A stretch of DNA of 64,000 nucleotides from an uncultured Lachnospiraceae bacterium (GTDB lineage Bacteria; Bacillota; Clostridia; Lachnospirales; Lachnospiraceae): assembly GCA_902781655.1 (NCBI GenBank), contig CACZJZ010000004.1, positions 90,187-154,186 on the forward strand. The letters are read 5' to 3'. Positions 35,146-44,555 of this stretch are shown one piece after another. A model generated the notes under the pieces. It had not been told where the DNA came from. It searched no databases and was given only the letters and a program-made list of their open reading frames with translations. Every line of letters starts with the position of its first letter. Position 1 is the stretch's first letter. The position numbers and the translations under genes are program-made.

Positions 35146-36879
35146 TTACAGCTCCATCCTGTCCTTGGAGTAATCCTCCGGCACCGCCGTCGGATAGTCG
35201 CCGTTGAAGCATGCACAGCAGAAATCTCTGCCCGGCTCCGGCTCTTTCCCGTCTACACGCATATTGGCCAGCCTTTTTGCCGCCTCCACGCTCAGATACC
35301 CGAGCGAATCCGCGCCGATGATGTCCGCGATCTCCGGAATGGTGTGGTGACAGGCGATCAGATTTTCCCGCGAGTCGATGTCCGTGCCGTAATAGCAGGG
35401 ATTCAGGAACGGCGGCGAGGAGATACGCATATGCACTTCCTTCGCTCCTGCGTCCCTGACCAGCTGAATGATGCGCGCCGATGTCGTGCCGCGCACAATC
35501 GAGTCGTCGATCAGAACGACCCGTCTGCCCTCGATGACGCTCCGGATCGCGTTCAGCTTGAGCCGCACCAGATTGGTGCGTTCCTGCTGGGACGGCGCGA
35601 TGAAGGTTCTGCCGATGTACTTATTCTTGATGAGTCCGAGCGCATACGGGATTCCGGATGCCTCGGCAAAACCGGTGGCTGCATCGAGTCCGGAATCCGG
35701 AACGCCGATAACCAGGTCAGCGTCCGCCGGATGTTCAATGGCCAGTTCCCTGCCCGCTCCGACGCGGTAGTCGTGCACCGACACGCCGTCGATGACAGAA
35801 TCCGGTCTCGCAAAATAAATGTACTCGAAGATACAGTGGCTGGTCTTCTGCGGCGCCTGTTTCATACCCTCCAGGGTCGACAGCACCGTCTCCTCCGCCG
35901 TCTCTCCCTTCGCGTCCTCCAGGGCGGACAGGATCATCTTTTCCTCTGCGCCGGTATCTGCGGTCAACTCTGCCTCAGACGATGCAGCCGCAGCCAGCAG
36001 AGCGGGGCTGCAGTGGCGGCGGTCTGTCCGGACACCGTTTTGATCGGCGATCACGATTTCTCCCGGAAGAATGTCCCGCACGAATTTTGCGCCAATGGCG
36101 TCAAGCGCGCAGGATTCGGAGGCAAAGATGACACTGCCGTCCTCCATGGTGCCGAGACACAGCGGTCGGAAGCCGTGCGGATCGCGGCAGGCAATCAGCT
36201 TGGCCGGGGACATGACGACCAGAGAGTAGCCTCCCTCCAGCTCGTTCATCGTCCGGCTCACGGCCTCTTCAATCGCGCCGCAGCTCAGGCGCTTGCGTGT
36301 GATCAGATAGGAAATGACCTCGGTGTCGCTGGTGGAATGGAAAATGCAGCCCTGAAGCTCCAGGCTGCGGCGCAGGGCAAAGGAATTCACCAGATTGCCA
36401 TTATGGCAGATGGCGAGCTGTCCCTTGACATGACGGACCAACATGGGCTGGGCATTTTCCCGGGTCACGGAGCCGCTGGTGGAATACCGCACATGCCCGA
36501 CCGCCATCGTGGCATACGCCTCTCCGCCGCAGATTTTGTCCGGGCGGTTATATTCATCCAGCTCATCCAGCAGCTGGCGGCTGAACACCTCATGAACCAG
36601 CCCGAGATCCTTGTGACAGACGATGGTCCGTTCCCGGTTGACCGCGATGCCGGCGGATTCCTGCCCGCGGTGCTGCAGCGCGGTCAGCGCACAGTACGTA
36701 ATGTGTGCGACATCCGTATCCCTGGGCGCCCGGATGCCGAAGACGCCGCATTCCTCATGTATGCCGTCCGTCTCCTCTCCCTCCGGAAACCGATTTTCAA
36801 AGAGAACACTGCGCGCTTCCGAGCCCCCCCGGGCACTGCCATGGCCGGAGCGGCCGATCAGACTTCTGTCCTCACTCAT
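35146..36879 (-). CDS. purF: Amidophosphoribosyltransferase
   Basis: First committed step of purine synthesis: PRPP plus glutamine to phosphoribosylamine. 577 residues, longer than the common 450-510. Cys44 in EECGVFGI should be the N-terminal nucleophile after removal of an unusually long 43-residue propeptide. The glutaminase domain follows ([27 protein letters not shown]). About 50 extra residues, Ala/Glu-rich, sit between the two domains before [13 protein letters not shown]. The PRTase motif is [14 protein letters not shown]-terminal [14 protein letters not shown] contributes the iron-sulfur cysteines. The ATG overlaps pyrG by 8 bases. The start MSEDRS is preferred to one 30 bases upstream because GGAG is suitably placed. 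Confidence 0.95.
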   Translation of the reverse strand: MSEDRSLIGRSGHGSARGGSEARSVLFENRFPEGEETDGIHEECGVFGIRAPRDTDVAHITYCALTALQHRGQESAGIAVNRERTIVCHKDLGLVHEVFSRQLLDELDEYNRPDKICGGEAYATMAVGHVRYSTSGSVTRENAQPMLVRHVKGQLAICHNGNLVNSFALRRSLELQGCIFHSTSDTEVISYLITRKRLSCGAIEEAVSRTMNELEGGYSLVVMSPAKLIACRDPHGFRPLCLGTMEDGSVIFASESCALDAIGAKFVRDILPGEIVIADQNGVRTDRRHCSPALLAAAASSEAELTADTGAEEKMILSALEDAKGETAEETVLSTLEGMKQAPQKTSHCIFEYIYFARPDSVIDGVSVHDYRVGAGRELAIEHPADADLVIGVPDSGLDAATGFAEASGIPYALGLIKNKYIGRTFIAPSQQERTNLVRLKLNAIRSVIEGRRVVLIDDSIVRGTTSARIIQLVRDAGAKEVHMRISSPPFLNPCYYGTDIDSRENLIACHHTIPEIADIIGADSLGYLSVEAAKRLANMRVDGKEPEPGRDFCCACFNGDYPTAVPEDYSKDRMEL

Positions 36880-38668
36880 CAGCTTTCTTCTCCTCCGCAG
36901 ATTCCGCATGCTCTACCGCTGCCTTCACAAGCCCTGCGAACAGCGGATGCGCGTGGTTCGGACGGGACTTGAACTCCGGGTGTCCCTGTGTCCCGATATA
37001 GAACGGATGCGTCTCCTCCGGCAGTTCCATCATCTCCACGATGTGGCCGTTCGGTGAGGTGCCTGACAGCACAAGTCCCGCTGATGTGAAGGCGTCCCGG
37101 TATTCATTGTTGACTTCATATCTGTGACGGTGGCGCTCCGAGATCAGTACCGGAGCATTTTCGTCGTCGCATGTCTTCAGCAGCGCGTCAAGCGTCGCCT
37201 CCATGCTCTGCGCCGCGTTGGCGTCATCGCCGTCGCTCATCAGCCCTGCCACGGTGCCGACCCGGGCGCCGGCGGCGAGGCGCAGGCTGCGGGCGCTCTC
37301 CGTCCCGTGATAGGTCACATACAGTTTCTCCGCAAGCGACCCCTTCCGGAGGACGCAGGGATAGGCTCCGAGACGCATGGTGCCGCCGAGGTCCGTGACG
37401 TTCTTCTGCTCCGGCATCAGATCGATGACCGGATGTGTGGTGTCAGGGTTGAGTTCCGAGCTGTTCGCGTCATGCCAGTTCAGAACATTTCTGGCGTAGG
37501 CGACCAGCGCCATCTGCATGCCAAGACAGATGCCGAGATACGGAATTTTGTTTCTCCGCGCATAATCCGCCGCCATGATCATGCCTTCCGTGCCGCGGTT
37601 TCCAAAGCCGCCGGGAATGATCATGCCGTCGATGCCGTCCAGCATCGCCTCGCACCCCTTCTCCTCGAGTTCCTCGGAGTCCACCCAGCGGATCGTGACA
37701 TCCGCGCGGCCTGCGATTCCGCCGTGGTGCAGCGCCTCGACGACCGAGAGATATGCGTCGTGCAGCTGCGTATACTTTCCCACCAGCGCGATGGTCACCT
37801 TGTGCATCGGGTGATTCATGTCGTCGACCATCTTCATCCACTCCCCCAGATCCGGCTCCGGGCAGGGAAGCTTCAGGCAGTCGCACACCGCCTGCGCGAG
37901 ATGCTCGTTCTCCATCATCAGCGGAACCTCATAGATGGAGTTGGCATTGAGATTCTGCAGCACGTGGGAACTCGGCACGTTGCAGAACAGGGCAATCTTG
38001 TCCTTCAGCTCCTGCGGCACCTCATATTCGGAGCGGCAGACAATGATGTCCGCCCGGATACCCATGCGCTGCAGCTCACGCACCGACGCCTGCGTGGGCT
38101 TTGTCTTCATTTCGCGGGAACCGTAAAGATACGGGATCAGCGTGACATGAATCATGCACGCGTTATTCGGGCCGACCTCCTGCATGAACTGACGGATCGA
38201 CTCATAGAAAGGCTCGGATTCGATGTCGCCGACCGTGCCGCCCACCTCGATGATGGCGATCCGTTTCTCCTCCTCGCTCGTCGGGCGGTAGAACCGACTC
38301 TTGATCTCGTTCGTGATATGCGGAATCACCTGAACCGTGCCGCCGCCGTAATCGCCGTGGCGCTCCTTGTTCAGAACCGCCCAGTACACCTTCCCGCTGG
38401 TGACGTTGGAATTATGATCAAGGCTCTCGTCGATGAAGCGCTCATAATGTCCGAGATCCAGGTCCGTCTCCGTGCCGTCGTCCGTGACAAACACCTCGCC
38501 GTGCTGAATCGGGTTCATCGTGCCGGGATCCACATTCAGATAGGGATCGAACTTCTGCATCGTGACGCTGTAGCCGCGCGCCTTCAGCAGACGCCCGAGA
38601 GAGGCCGCTGTGATGCCCTTGCCAAGTCCTGAAACAACGCCGCCTGTTACAAATACATATTTGACCAT
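36872..38668 (-). CDS. pyrG: CTP synthase
   Basis: Makes CTP from UTP, ATP and glutamine. 598 residues against about 535 usual. Synthase domain: [44 protein letters not shown]. Glutaminase domain: [15 protein letters not shown] (nucleophile Cys) and [10 protein letters not shown]. An insertion of about 50 residues (roughly 450-505, [17 protein letters not shown] to DDENAP) sits between RLGAYPC and ERHRHRYE, where most CTP synthases have some ten residues. The start MVKYV has AAGGAGG upstream. It leads an operon with purF, both glutamine amidotransferases. The leader (38669 upward) has hairpins. Confidence 0.95.
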   Translation of the reverse strand: MVKYVFVTGGVVSGLGKGITAASLGRLLKARGYSVTMQKFDPYLNVDPGTMNPIQHGEVFVTDDGTETDLDLGHYERFIDESLDHNSNVTSGKVYWAVLNKERHGDYGGGTVQVIPHITNEIKSRFYRPTSEEEKRIAIIEVGGTVGDIESEPFYESIRQFMQEVGPNNACMIHVTLIPYLYGSREMKTKPTQASVRELQRMGIRADIIVCRSEYEVPQELKDKIALFCNVPSSHVLQNLNANSIYEVPLMMENEHLAQAVCDCLKLPCPEPDLGEWMKMVDDMNHPMHKVTIALVGKYTQLHDAYLSVVEALHHGGIAGRADVTIRWVDSEELEEKGCEAMLDGIDGMIIPGGFGNRGTEGMIMAADYARRNKIPYLGICLGMQMALVAYARNVLNWHDANSSELNPDTTHPVIDLMPEQKNVTDLGGTMRLGAYPCVLRKGSLAEKLYVTYHGTESARSLRLAAGARVGTVAGLMSDGDDANAAQSMEATLDALLKTCDDENAPVLISERHRHRYEVNNEYRDAFTSAGLVLSGTSPNGHIVEMMELPEETHPFYIGTQGHPEFKSRPNHAHPLFAGLVKAAVEHAESAEEKKADE

Positions 38669-38769
38669 TGATGCCTCCTTGCACAACGCAGATCACGCCG
38701 GCGTCCCCGCCGGGAGACGGCGGAAGCTGATACAGCTCCGGCAGCCGGTCCGCTCCCGGCCATTAGAAA

Positions 38770-38847
38770 AGGTGACCTGGCATGGGAGCCGCGGGAACCC
38801 CCTCTTATGACACCATCGTCACCTGTTCTTTCTGTGCCTCTGCACAG
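38770..38847 (-). promoter_or_regulatory. Structured leader with terminator-like hairpin upstream of pyrG
   Basis: Minus strand, in order: hairpin CTGTGC-AGAG-GCACAG (38847-38832); hairpin TGAC-GATGGT-GTCA (38821-38808); and AGGTGAC (38824-38818) pairing with GTCACCT (38776-38770) across a long, internally paired loop, then TTTCT. The second hairpin and the last pairing share bases and exclude each other, the layout of an attenuator. The whole gap (38669-39032) has no gene; the rest is AT-rich promoter-like DNA and the terminator at 38945. Confidence 0.5.
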
Positions 38848-38944
38848 CACTCTATTCACACGGACATTCTTGGAAAACGCTTTCTAATCAAAACTTATCC
38901 GGAGATGTAAAAAAACAAATACATTAAAAATCATACAATAAAAA

Positions 38945-38972
38945 AGCAGAGCTTGTAAAGCACCGCTCTGCT
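38945..38972 (-). terminator. Terminator after the HAD phosphatase gene
   Basis: Minus strand AGCAGAGC (38972-38965) pairs with GCTCTGCT (38952-38945), 12-base loop, then TTTTTATTG. Confidence 0.88.
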
Positions 38973-39032
38973 CTTCCCACCGGAATGAGGACTGATCTGA
39001 TTACTCTGAACGGCTGCATCCCGGACTGCAAT

Positions 39033-39785
39033 CTACTGCCGCATAATCTCTGCCGTCATCTCAGCGGCAGAGTCAACGATACAGGACGCTTTGTGCTCCT
39101 CCAGAAACCTTCTGCCGCGGAAGCCCCAGCTCACACTGACGCAGGGAAGCCCTGCGTTCGCAGCCGTCAGCATATCCACTTCAGAATCGCCGATATACAC
39201 AGCCTCCTCTCTGTTCACACCGAGCAGAGCCAGCGCCCGGAGCGTCATATCCGGCGCCGGCTTGCGGCGGACCCCCGGCATTTCTCCGATTGACGCATCA
39301 AAGAGACCCGGGAAAATGTCCGCTGCCAGCTTCTGCACCGCGACATCCGGCTTGTTGGAGACTACCGCGGTCTTCAGTCCCGCTTTCCGCAGATCCCGGA
39401 TTGCCTCCGGAATCCCCGGATACGGACCAGTTTTGATGTCACAGTGTTCCGCATAATACGGTGTAAAAAGTTCCTGGATGTGGTTTACCTCCGACTCCCT
39501 GACATCATACCGCGCCAGAAGCTGTGCGCTCCACACCTTGGCCGAATCCGAGTCCGTCGCGCCGATCACCTCGAGATCCTCCATATCCATCCCGTTCTCC
39601 ACGGCGAGCGCCCGCTCGATGGCGACATGTGCGCCGCTTCCAAAGAACTGCCGCACCTGATCCACCGTATAGTCTGCGCGGCGTTCTGATGCATCCAGTG
39701 CCCAATTCAGCGCATCTGTCAAATCCTCTGCTGTGTTGAGAATGGTTCCGTCCATGTCAAAAATAGCTGCCCGATAGCCCATCAT
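39033..39785 (-). CDS. HAD-family phosphatase, phosphoglycolate-phosphatase-like
   Basis: 250 residues. HAD motif I is AAIFDMDGTILNT, motif II VVSNKPDV, motif III the conserved Lys in RKPAPDM, motif IV YIGDSEVDMLTA; the cap is the helical type between motifs I and II. This is the Gph/PgmB-like subgroup, whose members act on small phosphates such as phosphoglycolate; substrate cannot be set. The start MMGYRAAIF has AGGAGAG close by; the reading frame stays open further upstream without a site. Single-gene unit with its own terminator. Confidence 0.85.
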   Translation of the reverse strand: MMGYRAAIFDMDGTILNTAEDLTDALNWALDASERRADYTVDQVRQFFGSGAHVAIERALAVENGMDMEDLEVIGATDSDSAKVWSAQLLARYDVRESEVNHIQELFTPYYAEHCDIKTGPYPGIPEAIRDLRKAGLKTAVVSNKPDVAVQKLAADIFPGLFDASIGEMPGVRRKPAPDMTLRALALLGVNREEAVYIGDSEVDMLTAANAGLPCVSVSWGFRGRRFLEEHKASCIVDSAAEMTAEIMRQ

Positions 39786-39915
39786 GTTCTCTCCTGCCGC
39801 TGTATACGCTGCTCCTTTACTGCAGCTTCCGGGATTATATCCCCGGTCCCCTGCTATCATATCAGCAATTCCACCGACAGGCTATTTATAAAGGACAGGA
39901 TTCTTTCGAAACCTC

Positions 39916-41970
39916 TCACTCCACGACAACCCTCACCCGGTCCAGATTGCGGACCTGTGTATAGAGCGCCGCTTTGTCGCCATGGCGCTCTGCCGTAAAC
40001 CTCGCTGTGGCAAAATAGGTGCCCGGCCTGCTGTAAGTATGTGTGGCCGCGGATACTCCCTTTTCCCCGTTTTCAGAGAGCGTCCATGATCCCGGCGTAA
40101 AGGTTTCTTCGTTTTCAAAGCTCCACTCAAGCGACGTGAACGATCCGGTTCCCGCCGGCACAGCGCCTGTGATGGAGAACTGTACCGTGTCGCCCGCATG
40201 GATGTGCACGCATTTGCTGCCGTCAGCGGTGAGACTGGCAACCGGCTGGATACCGCCGCGCTCCTCGGCCGTTGCGCCTGTGCTCACACAGCCGCCATTC
40301 AAGGTATAGTTTGTGGACGGAACCGGCGCGATGCCCTTTTCGACCCAGGCGGCCAGATCGAGCAGTCCCTGGCGGAGTCCGCCGATATACCCGGCCACCC
40401 GCAGCGCGCTTCCCATATCAGTTACATCGCCATGAAACGCGTTGTCAAAATACCAGAGACGCAGATAGTCCGCGTCATTTCCTCCTCGCACCGACGCGAC
40501 CTTGCGGCGGTACCAGTCTGCCTGCCACGGATATGCCTGCTCATCCATAAGGCCGGCAACAATGATGATCTTACATGCGACCCTGCCGGTCTGCGAGCAG
40601 CCGGTTCCGCCGCTTGTGAACAGCGGTCCCAGAAGAGCCGGGCGCTGCGGGTAAACCGGCTTGTGATCTGCGTCCCGGAACTGATCCCAGGCGTGATAAT
40701 CCGGTGTCGGCACCTGGTGCCTGTGATAATACTGGACAGCGATGTAATCGGAATTGTCGAGGGTGAGCATGTCGCCCGCGGATACAAGCCCCAGCGTATC
40801 CGCAATCGGATCCATCCCGATCCAGTCGCTGAAATAGAGACGTCCGTCCTCCACTTTCTGAATATGCAGTTTCTTTCCTTTCGCGTTGCCGCTCGTGAAC
40901 GTCAGAATGGTTCCGCCATAGTATGGATCCTTCTGATCCGGCAGGCTGTCCACCGTCATATACGGTTCCGCCGCCAGGGCATTATCCGCAAGCATCTTGC
41001 GCCATGCGTCATTCACGCCGTTCCGGGTCTCCGCCTTCTGCTCCTCCGATCCACTCTCTCCCGGCAGAAAAACAGAGCGGACCTTTGTATCGAAATGAAT
41101 CCGGTCGCGTCTTGCGGATTCCTCCGGATTCGTTCCCTCATAGCCGGGCTTCTCCCAAAAGTCCGTAAAGTACGCCGGATCCCGCTGTTTGATCCCCGGC
41201 AGCAGCACAGGCAGCGCTCCGTCATCCCCGCCTGCACTTGCAAACCAGCTCGGGCGGGGATACCCGAACAGTGTCGCCTCCTGCAGCGCCGCCTGCTCTT
41301 CACCCGTCAAAAAATCTTCCGGATGCCCGCTGCCACCGGCATCATAGCAATCTGCCACACGCTTCAGATTGTGGCGCAGAACCCGCTCGGCATAAGCACG
41401 CGTCGTCTGACAGTTCGGAATCGCATAGGGCGAACCGATGACATAGGGAATCGCGCCGTCAAACGCATTTGTGTTCTCAATGCAGCCGATTGTGCGGTAC
41501 CCTCCGCCGCTTCCGCCGTAGACGTACCCATATGGACGATGCTTGTATCCATAAATTTCACATGCTTTTTCCCGGGAAAATTCCGCAGCCGCAGCACTCG
41601 ACTTAGGCGTCATGTCCGGATCCGGAGAATTTCCGAAGCGGGCAGGCGACCCCAGATTGGTCTCGATAAAATACGCGCCATGCGTCAGACAGAAGCCGAT
41701 TTTATCGTCTACACCGGTCGTACTGTAGGAGACCATCTCCTCATCCGGACCGGGAAATGGAGACAAATACTGATAGAAGCGTCCCTCATACGCTTCCTTT
41801 AACGGGTAGCAGAACGTGAATTTCACAGGTGTTCCCCGGAATGACCCATGTACAAACCAGAACGGAATATCCCGCCCATCCGTGAGATGCCGTGTCCGTT
41901 TTTCCTGTACATCCACAACCGGCTCCGACCACATCGGGTCCTTTTTTGCATCATAGCGCTCTGTCAACAT
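39916..41970 (-). CDS. Large alpha/beta hydrolase with C-terminal PKD-like domain
   Basis: 684 residues with no signal peptide, so apparently cytoplasmic. The nucleophile elbow is YGGSGGGYRT (Ser154). Candidate partners are the Asp in VAGLMDEQAYPWQADWY and the His in NAFHGDVTD. The long middle (250-450) holds no motif I know. About 560-680 resembles a PKD/Ig sandwich (THTYSRPGTYFATARFTA), a domain usual in secreted proteins. It follows GH3 by 10 bases, its AAGGAGG site directly after the GH3 stop, so it is coupled to a beta-glycosidase. That context suggests removal of acyl or phenolic groups from a glycoside. It could be an unassigned esterase or tannase relative; I claim only the fold and locus. 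Confidence 0.65.
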   Translation of the reverse strand: MLTERYDAKKDPMWSEPVVDVQEKRTRHLTDGRDIPFWFVHGSFRGTPVKFTFCYPLKEAYEGRFYQYLSPFPGPDEEMVSYSTTGVDDKIGFCLTHGAYFIETNLGSPARFGNSPDPDMTPKSSAAAAEFSREKACEIYGYKHRPYGYVYGGSGGGYRTIGCIENTNAFDGAIPYVIGSPYAIPNCQTTRAYAERVLRHNLKRVADCYDAGGSGHPEDFLTGEEQAALQEATLFGYPRPSWFASAGGDDGALPVLLPGIKQRDPAYFTDFWEKPGYEGTNPEESARRDRIHFDTKVRSVFLPGESGSEEQKAETRNGVNDAWRKMLADNALAAEPYMTVDSLPDQKDPYYGGTILTFTSGNAKGKKLHIQKVEDGRLYFSDWIGMDPIADTLGLVSAGDMLTLDNSDYIAVQYYHRHQVPTPDYHAWDQFRDADHKPVYPQRPALLGPLFTSGGTGCSQTGRVACKIIIVAGLMDEQAYPWQADWYRRKVASVRGGNDADYLRLWYFDNAFHGDVTDMGSALRVAGYIGGLRQGLLDLAAWVEKGIAPVPSTNYTLNGGCVSTGATAEERGGIQPVASLTADGSKCVHIHAGDTVQFSITGAVPAGTGSFTSLEWSFENEETFTPGSWTLSENGEKGVSAATHTYSRPGTYFATARFTAERHGDKAALYTQVRNLDRVRVVVE

Positions 41971-41980
41971 AACTGCCTCC

Positions 41981-44410
41981 TTATTGAATGGTCACATCAG
42001 ACCAGAATTTTCTTGTTCTTCCCTCAATCTTCAGATCCTCGCGGATCTCAAATTCTCCCGTAAGCCGCAGATCGTTGCTCGCCGCGCCGATGCCGACCTG
42101 AATCGTTCCTTTTTCGATCTTCCAATTGTCGTCCTCATCCAGAAACGCCATCTGCCCCGGGTACACCGTGAAGATGACTTCTCTCTCCTCGCCCGGTTCC
42201 AACGGAACGCGGGCAAATCCCTGCAGTTCCATCACAGGCCGCGCCATGCTGGCATAGGGATCTTTCAGATATAACTGGGCGACCTCCGTTCCCTTCACGG
42301 TTCCGGTGTTTGCAATCCGGCAGGACACACGCACCGGCGTCTCCGGCCCGCCCTCTCCCTCAATCTGCAGGTCGCGATAAGCAAACGTTGTGTAAGAAAG
42401 CCCCTGTCCGAAGTAATACCGGGGCGTGTGAGGCAGATCCACATAATCCTGAAAGCCAATGCTGCCGGCCTGGTGCCATGACGAACCGTTCGAATGGTTG
42501 TAGTAAACCGGAATCTGTCCGGCGTTCCGCGCCGTCGTGAGCGGCATGCGCCCCGATGGATTGTACGCACCCGTAAGAACATGCACAACCGCCTGCGCGG
42601 CAAATTCCGCCGGCGTAAACGCCTCTATCAGCGCATTCAGATATTCATCCGCCGTGTCAGAAGAAATCGGACGCCCGTCAAAATGCACGCCGATCATCGG
42701 TTTGCCGAGGCTTGCCGCTTCTTTGATGAACGCATCCTGACAGGCCGGCAGGTTGATATCTGTGCTGTCCACGCCCTCGCCCATTGTGGCGATCGAGCCG
42801 GAACCGTTCTTTCCGCCAAGCGTCAGAAGGATCAGATCCGCGTCCTTCGCGATGTCAAGAGCCTCAGCAAAGCGCGATGTATCCGCACCTGCCTTGTAGT
42901 ACCCTGCTGCCCAGTCAATCTGCACGTCCGGAAGCTCAGCTCTCAATTCTTCCATCAGGCTCCGGCAGTCTGGCTTCTGGAGCTTTAAAATGTCGTCAAA
43001 TTCTTCCGATTCATCGTCCTGCACCTGCGTCCCCGGCACCAGACGGATTTCAGCTCCACTCTCCTGCCTTCCACGGACCCCCGCCATCGAATTTCTGGCG
43101 GCATGCATAGCCTCTTCCATCGACAAATGGGTGTATCCGCCAAAATAATAGCGGGCATTGACTGCCTGCGGTCCGATGAGCGCAATCTTCCTGACTGGTT
43201 TTCCCGCCGCCCGCAGCGTGCCGTCTTTTTCCGCCGCCAGCGGGAGTACGCCGTCGTTCTTTAACAGCACGATGGATTCCTGTGCCATCTGCCCGGATAC
43301 CTGCCTGTCTGTCTCGCGGTGAAGGACAAGTTCGCGCTCCGTCTCTTCCATAGCAAAGGGATGCTCGAAGAGTCCCATGCGGAACTTTGCCCGCAGCACA
43401 CGCCAAACGGCCTGATTCAGATACGAAATATCCGCACGGCCGTCTTCGAACAATTTCTTTAACCCGTCGCCGTACGCCTGCCCCATAGGCAATTCCACAT
43501 CCATGCCGGCTTTCAGGCACCGGTAGCCGGCATCCTCCAGCGTTTCGCCGATTCCCTGTACGCTGTGGACATTGCTGACGGCGCCGTAATCCGAAACAGT
43601 CACGCCGTCAAACCCCATTTCGCCGCGCAGAAGGTCGGTCAGAATCTTTCTCGAAGCGGACACCGGCAGCCCGTCGATCAGGCAGTAGCAAGGCATGATC
43701 CCTTTCAGTCCGCCCTCTGTGATGGCTGCCTGGAACGGTTTGCCGTAAATTTCGTCCAAGACCCGGTGTCCGAGCCTTGCCTCTGTGCCGTGCACGCCGC
43801 CCTCCGAGGCGTGAAACCCGAGAAAATGCTTGGCCGCAGACTCCGGATGCCGCCCATCCGTCTCTGTTTCCTGAACGCCTCTGACAAAGGCCGTTCCCAT
43901 CGCCGCTGCCAACGTCGGATCTTCGCCATACGGCTCTGACTGGCGTCCCATGCGGGAATCCCGCGAAATATCGAGCACCGGCGCCAGGATCTGCGTGATG
44001 CCGTACGCCGCCTCCTGGCGGGACACAATTTCTCCGATTTTCTTCTCCAGCTCCGGGTCGAACGAAGCACCCCGGTTCACACCCGACGGAAAGCTGGTGC
44101 TTCCCTGAATGAACGCTCCGCAGATGCCCTCCATATGAAAAACCGCCGGAATATGATGCGGACTGTTCTCCATCACCATGTTCTGTACCTTCCGCTGCAA
44201 TTCGGCAGCTTCCCTGCCTGTCTTCAGCTCCCGGAAAGCGAGCGTACTGACCTGCCCAATCCCGAACTTTAAGAACGGCGCCATCCGCTCCACAGCCGGC
44301 ACCAGAAAAATACCGGTGACCTGAGCGACTTTTTCGTCCAGACTCATGTCCCTGAGTAAATCGTCTGCCCTTCTTTCCGGCGTCTCCTCCGGATTCTGGT
44401 AAATTCTCAT
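41981..44410 (-). CDS. Glycoside hydrolase family 3 beta-glycosidase
   Basis: 809 residues, no signal peptide. N-terminal barrel with SLDEKVAQVTG, SFDPELEKKIGEIV, the substrate-binding KHFLGF region (AAKHFLGFHASEGG) and the nucleophile Asp in GVTVSDYGAV. Then the alpha/beta sandwich (ESIVLLKNDGVLPL; GGKNGSG), and a fibronectin type III-like C-terminal domain (YTTFAYRDLQIEG; GTEVAQLYLKDP). This is the classical GH3 beta-glucosidase/beta-xylosidase layout. The start MRIYQNPEE has GGAGGAAG upstream. It is downstream of an AraC regulator (after a terminator) and coupled to the alpha/beta hydrolase. With the GPH symporter it suggests import, then intracellular cleavage, of a beta-linked glycoside. 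Confidence 0.92.
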   Translation of the reverse strand: MRIYQNPEETPERRADDLLRDMSLDEKVAQVTGIFLVPAVERMAPFLKFGIGQVSTLAFRELKTGREAAELQRKVQNMVMENSPHHIPAVFHMEGICGAFIQGSTSFPSGVNRGASFDPELEKKIGEIVSRQEAAYGITQILAPVLDISRDSRMGRQSEPYGEDPTLAAAMGTAFVRGVQETETDGRHPESAAKHFLGFHASEGGVHGTEARLGHRVLDEIYGKPFQAAITEGGLKGIMPCYCLIDGLPVSASRKILTDLLRGEMGFDGVTVSDYGAVSNVHSVQGIGETLEDAGYRCLKAGMDVELPMGQAYGDGLKKLFEDGRADISYLNQAVWRVLRAKFRMGLFEHPFAMEETERELVLHRETDRQVSGQMAQESIVLLKNDGVLPLAAEKDGTLRAAGKPVRKIALIGPQAVNARYYFGGYTHLSMEEAMHAARNSMAGVRGRQESGAEIRLVPGTQVQDDESEEFDDILKLQKPDCRSLMEELRAELPDVQIDWAAGYYKAGADTSRFAEALDIAKDADLILLTLGGKNGSGSIATMGEGVDSTDINLPACQDAFIKEAASLGKPMIGVHFDGRPISSDTADEYLNALIEAFTPAEFAAQAVVHVLTGAYNPSGRMPLTTARNAGQIPVYYNHSNGSSWHQAGSIGFQDYVDLPHTPRYYFGQGLSYTTFAYRDLQIEGEGGPETPVRVSCRIANTGTVKGTEVAQLYLKDPYASMARPVMELQGFARVPLEPGEEREVIFTVYPGQMAFLDEDDNWKIEKGTIQVGIGAASNDLRLTGEFEIREDLKIEGRTRKFWSDVTIQ

Positions 44411-44500
44411 CGTGACTTCCTCCATGCATTATCTTTACTGTGCCGCCACGCGCATGCAAGTGCGCGAATATAGCAGTCTTTTGATACTGTAATCATAATA

Positions 44501-44540
44501 AAAGACGAAACCACAGCAGCCCAGCCACGGTTTCGTCTTT
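44501..44540 (-). terminator. Terminator between the AraC-family gene and GH3
   Basis: Minus strand AAAGACGAAACC (44540-44529) pairs with its perfect complement (44512-44501), 16-base loop, then a T-rich run (TTATTATG). GH3 must have its own promoter or rely on read-through. Confidence 0.88.
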
Positions 44541-44555
44541 CTCTGCCCCGATTTG

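Noticed and set aside
33556-36972. A 1138-codon plus-strand frame opposite glnA, dapL and purF.
   Set aside because: Same reason: a shadow of three clear genes with no domain of its own.
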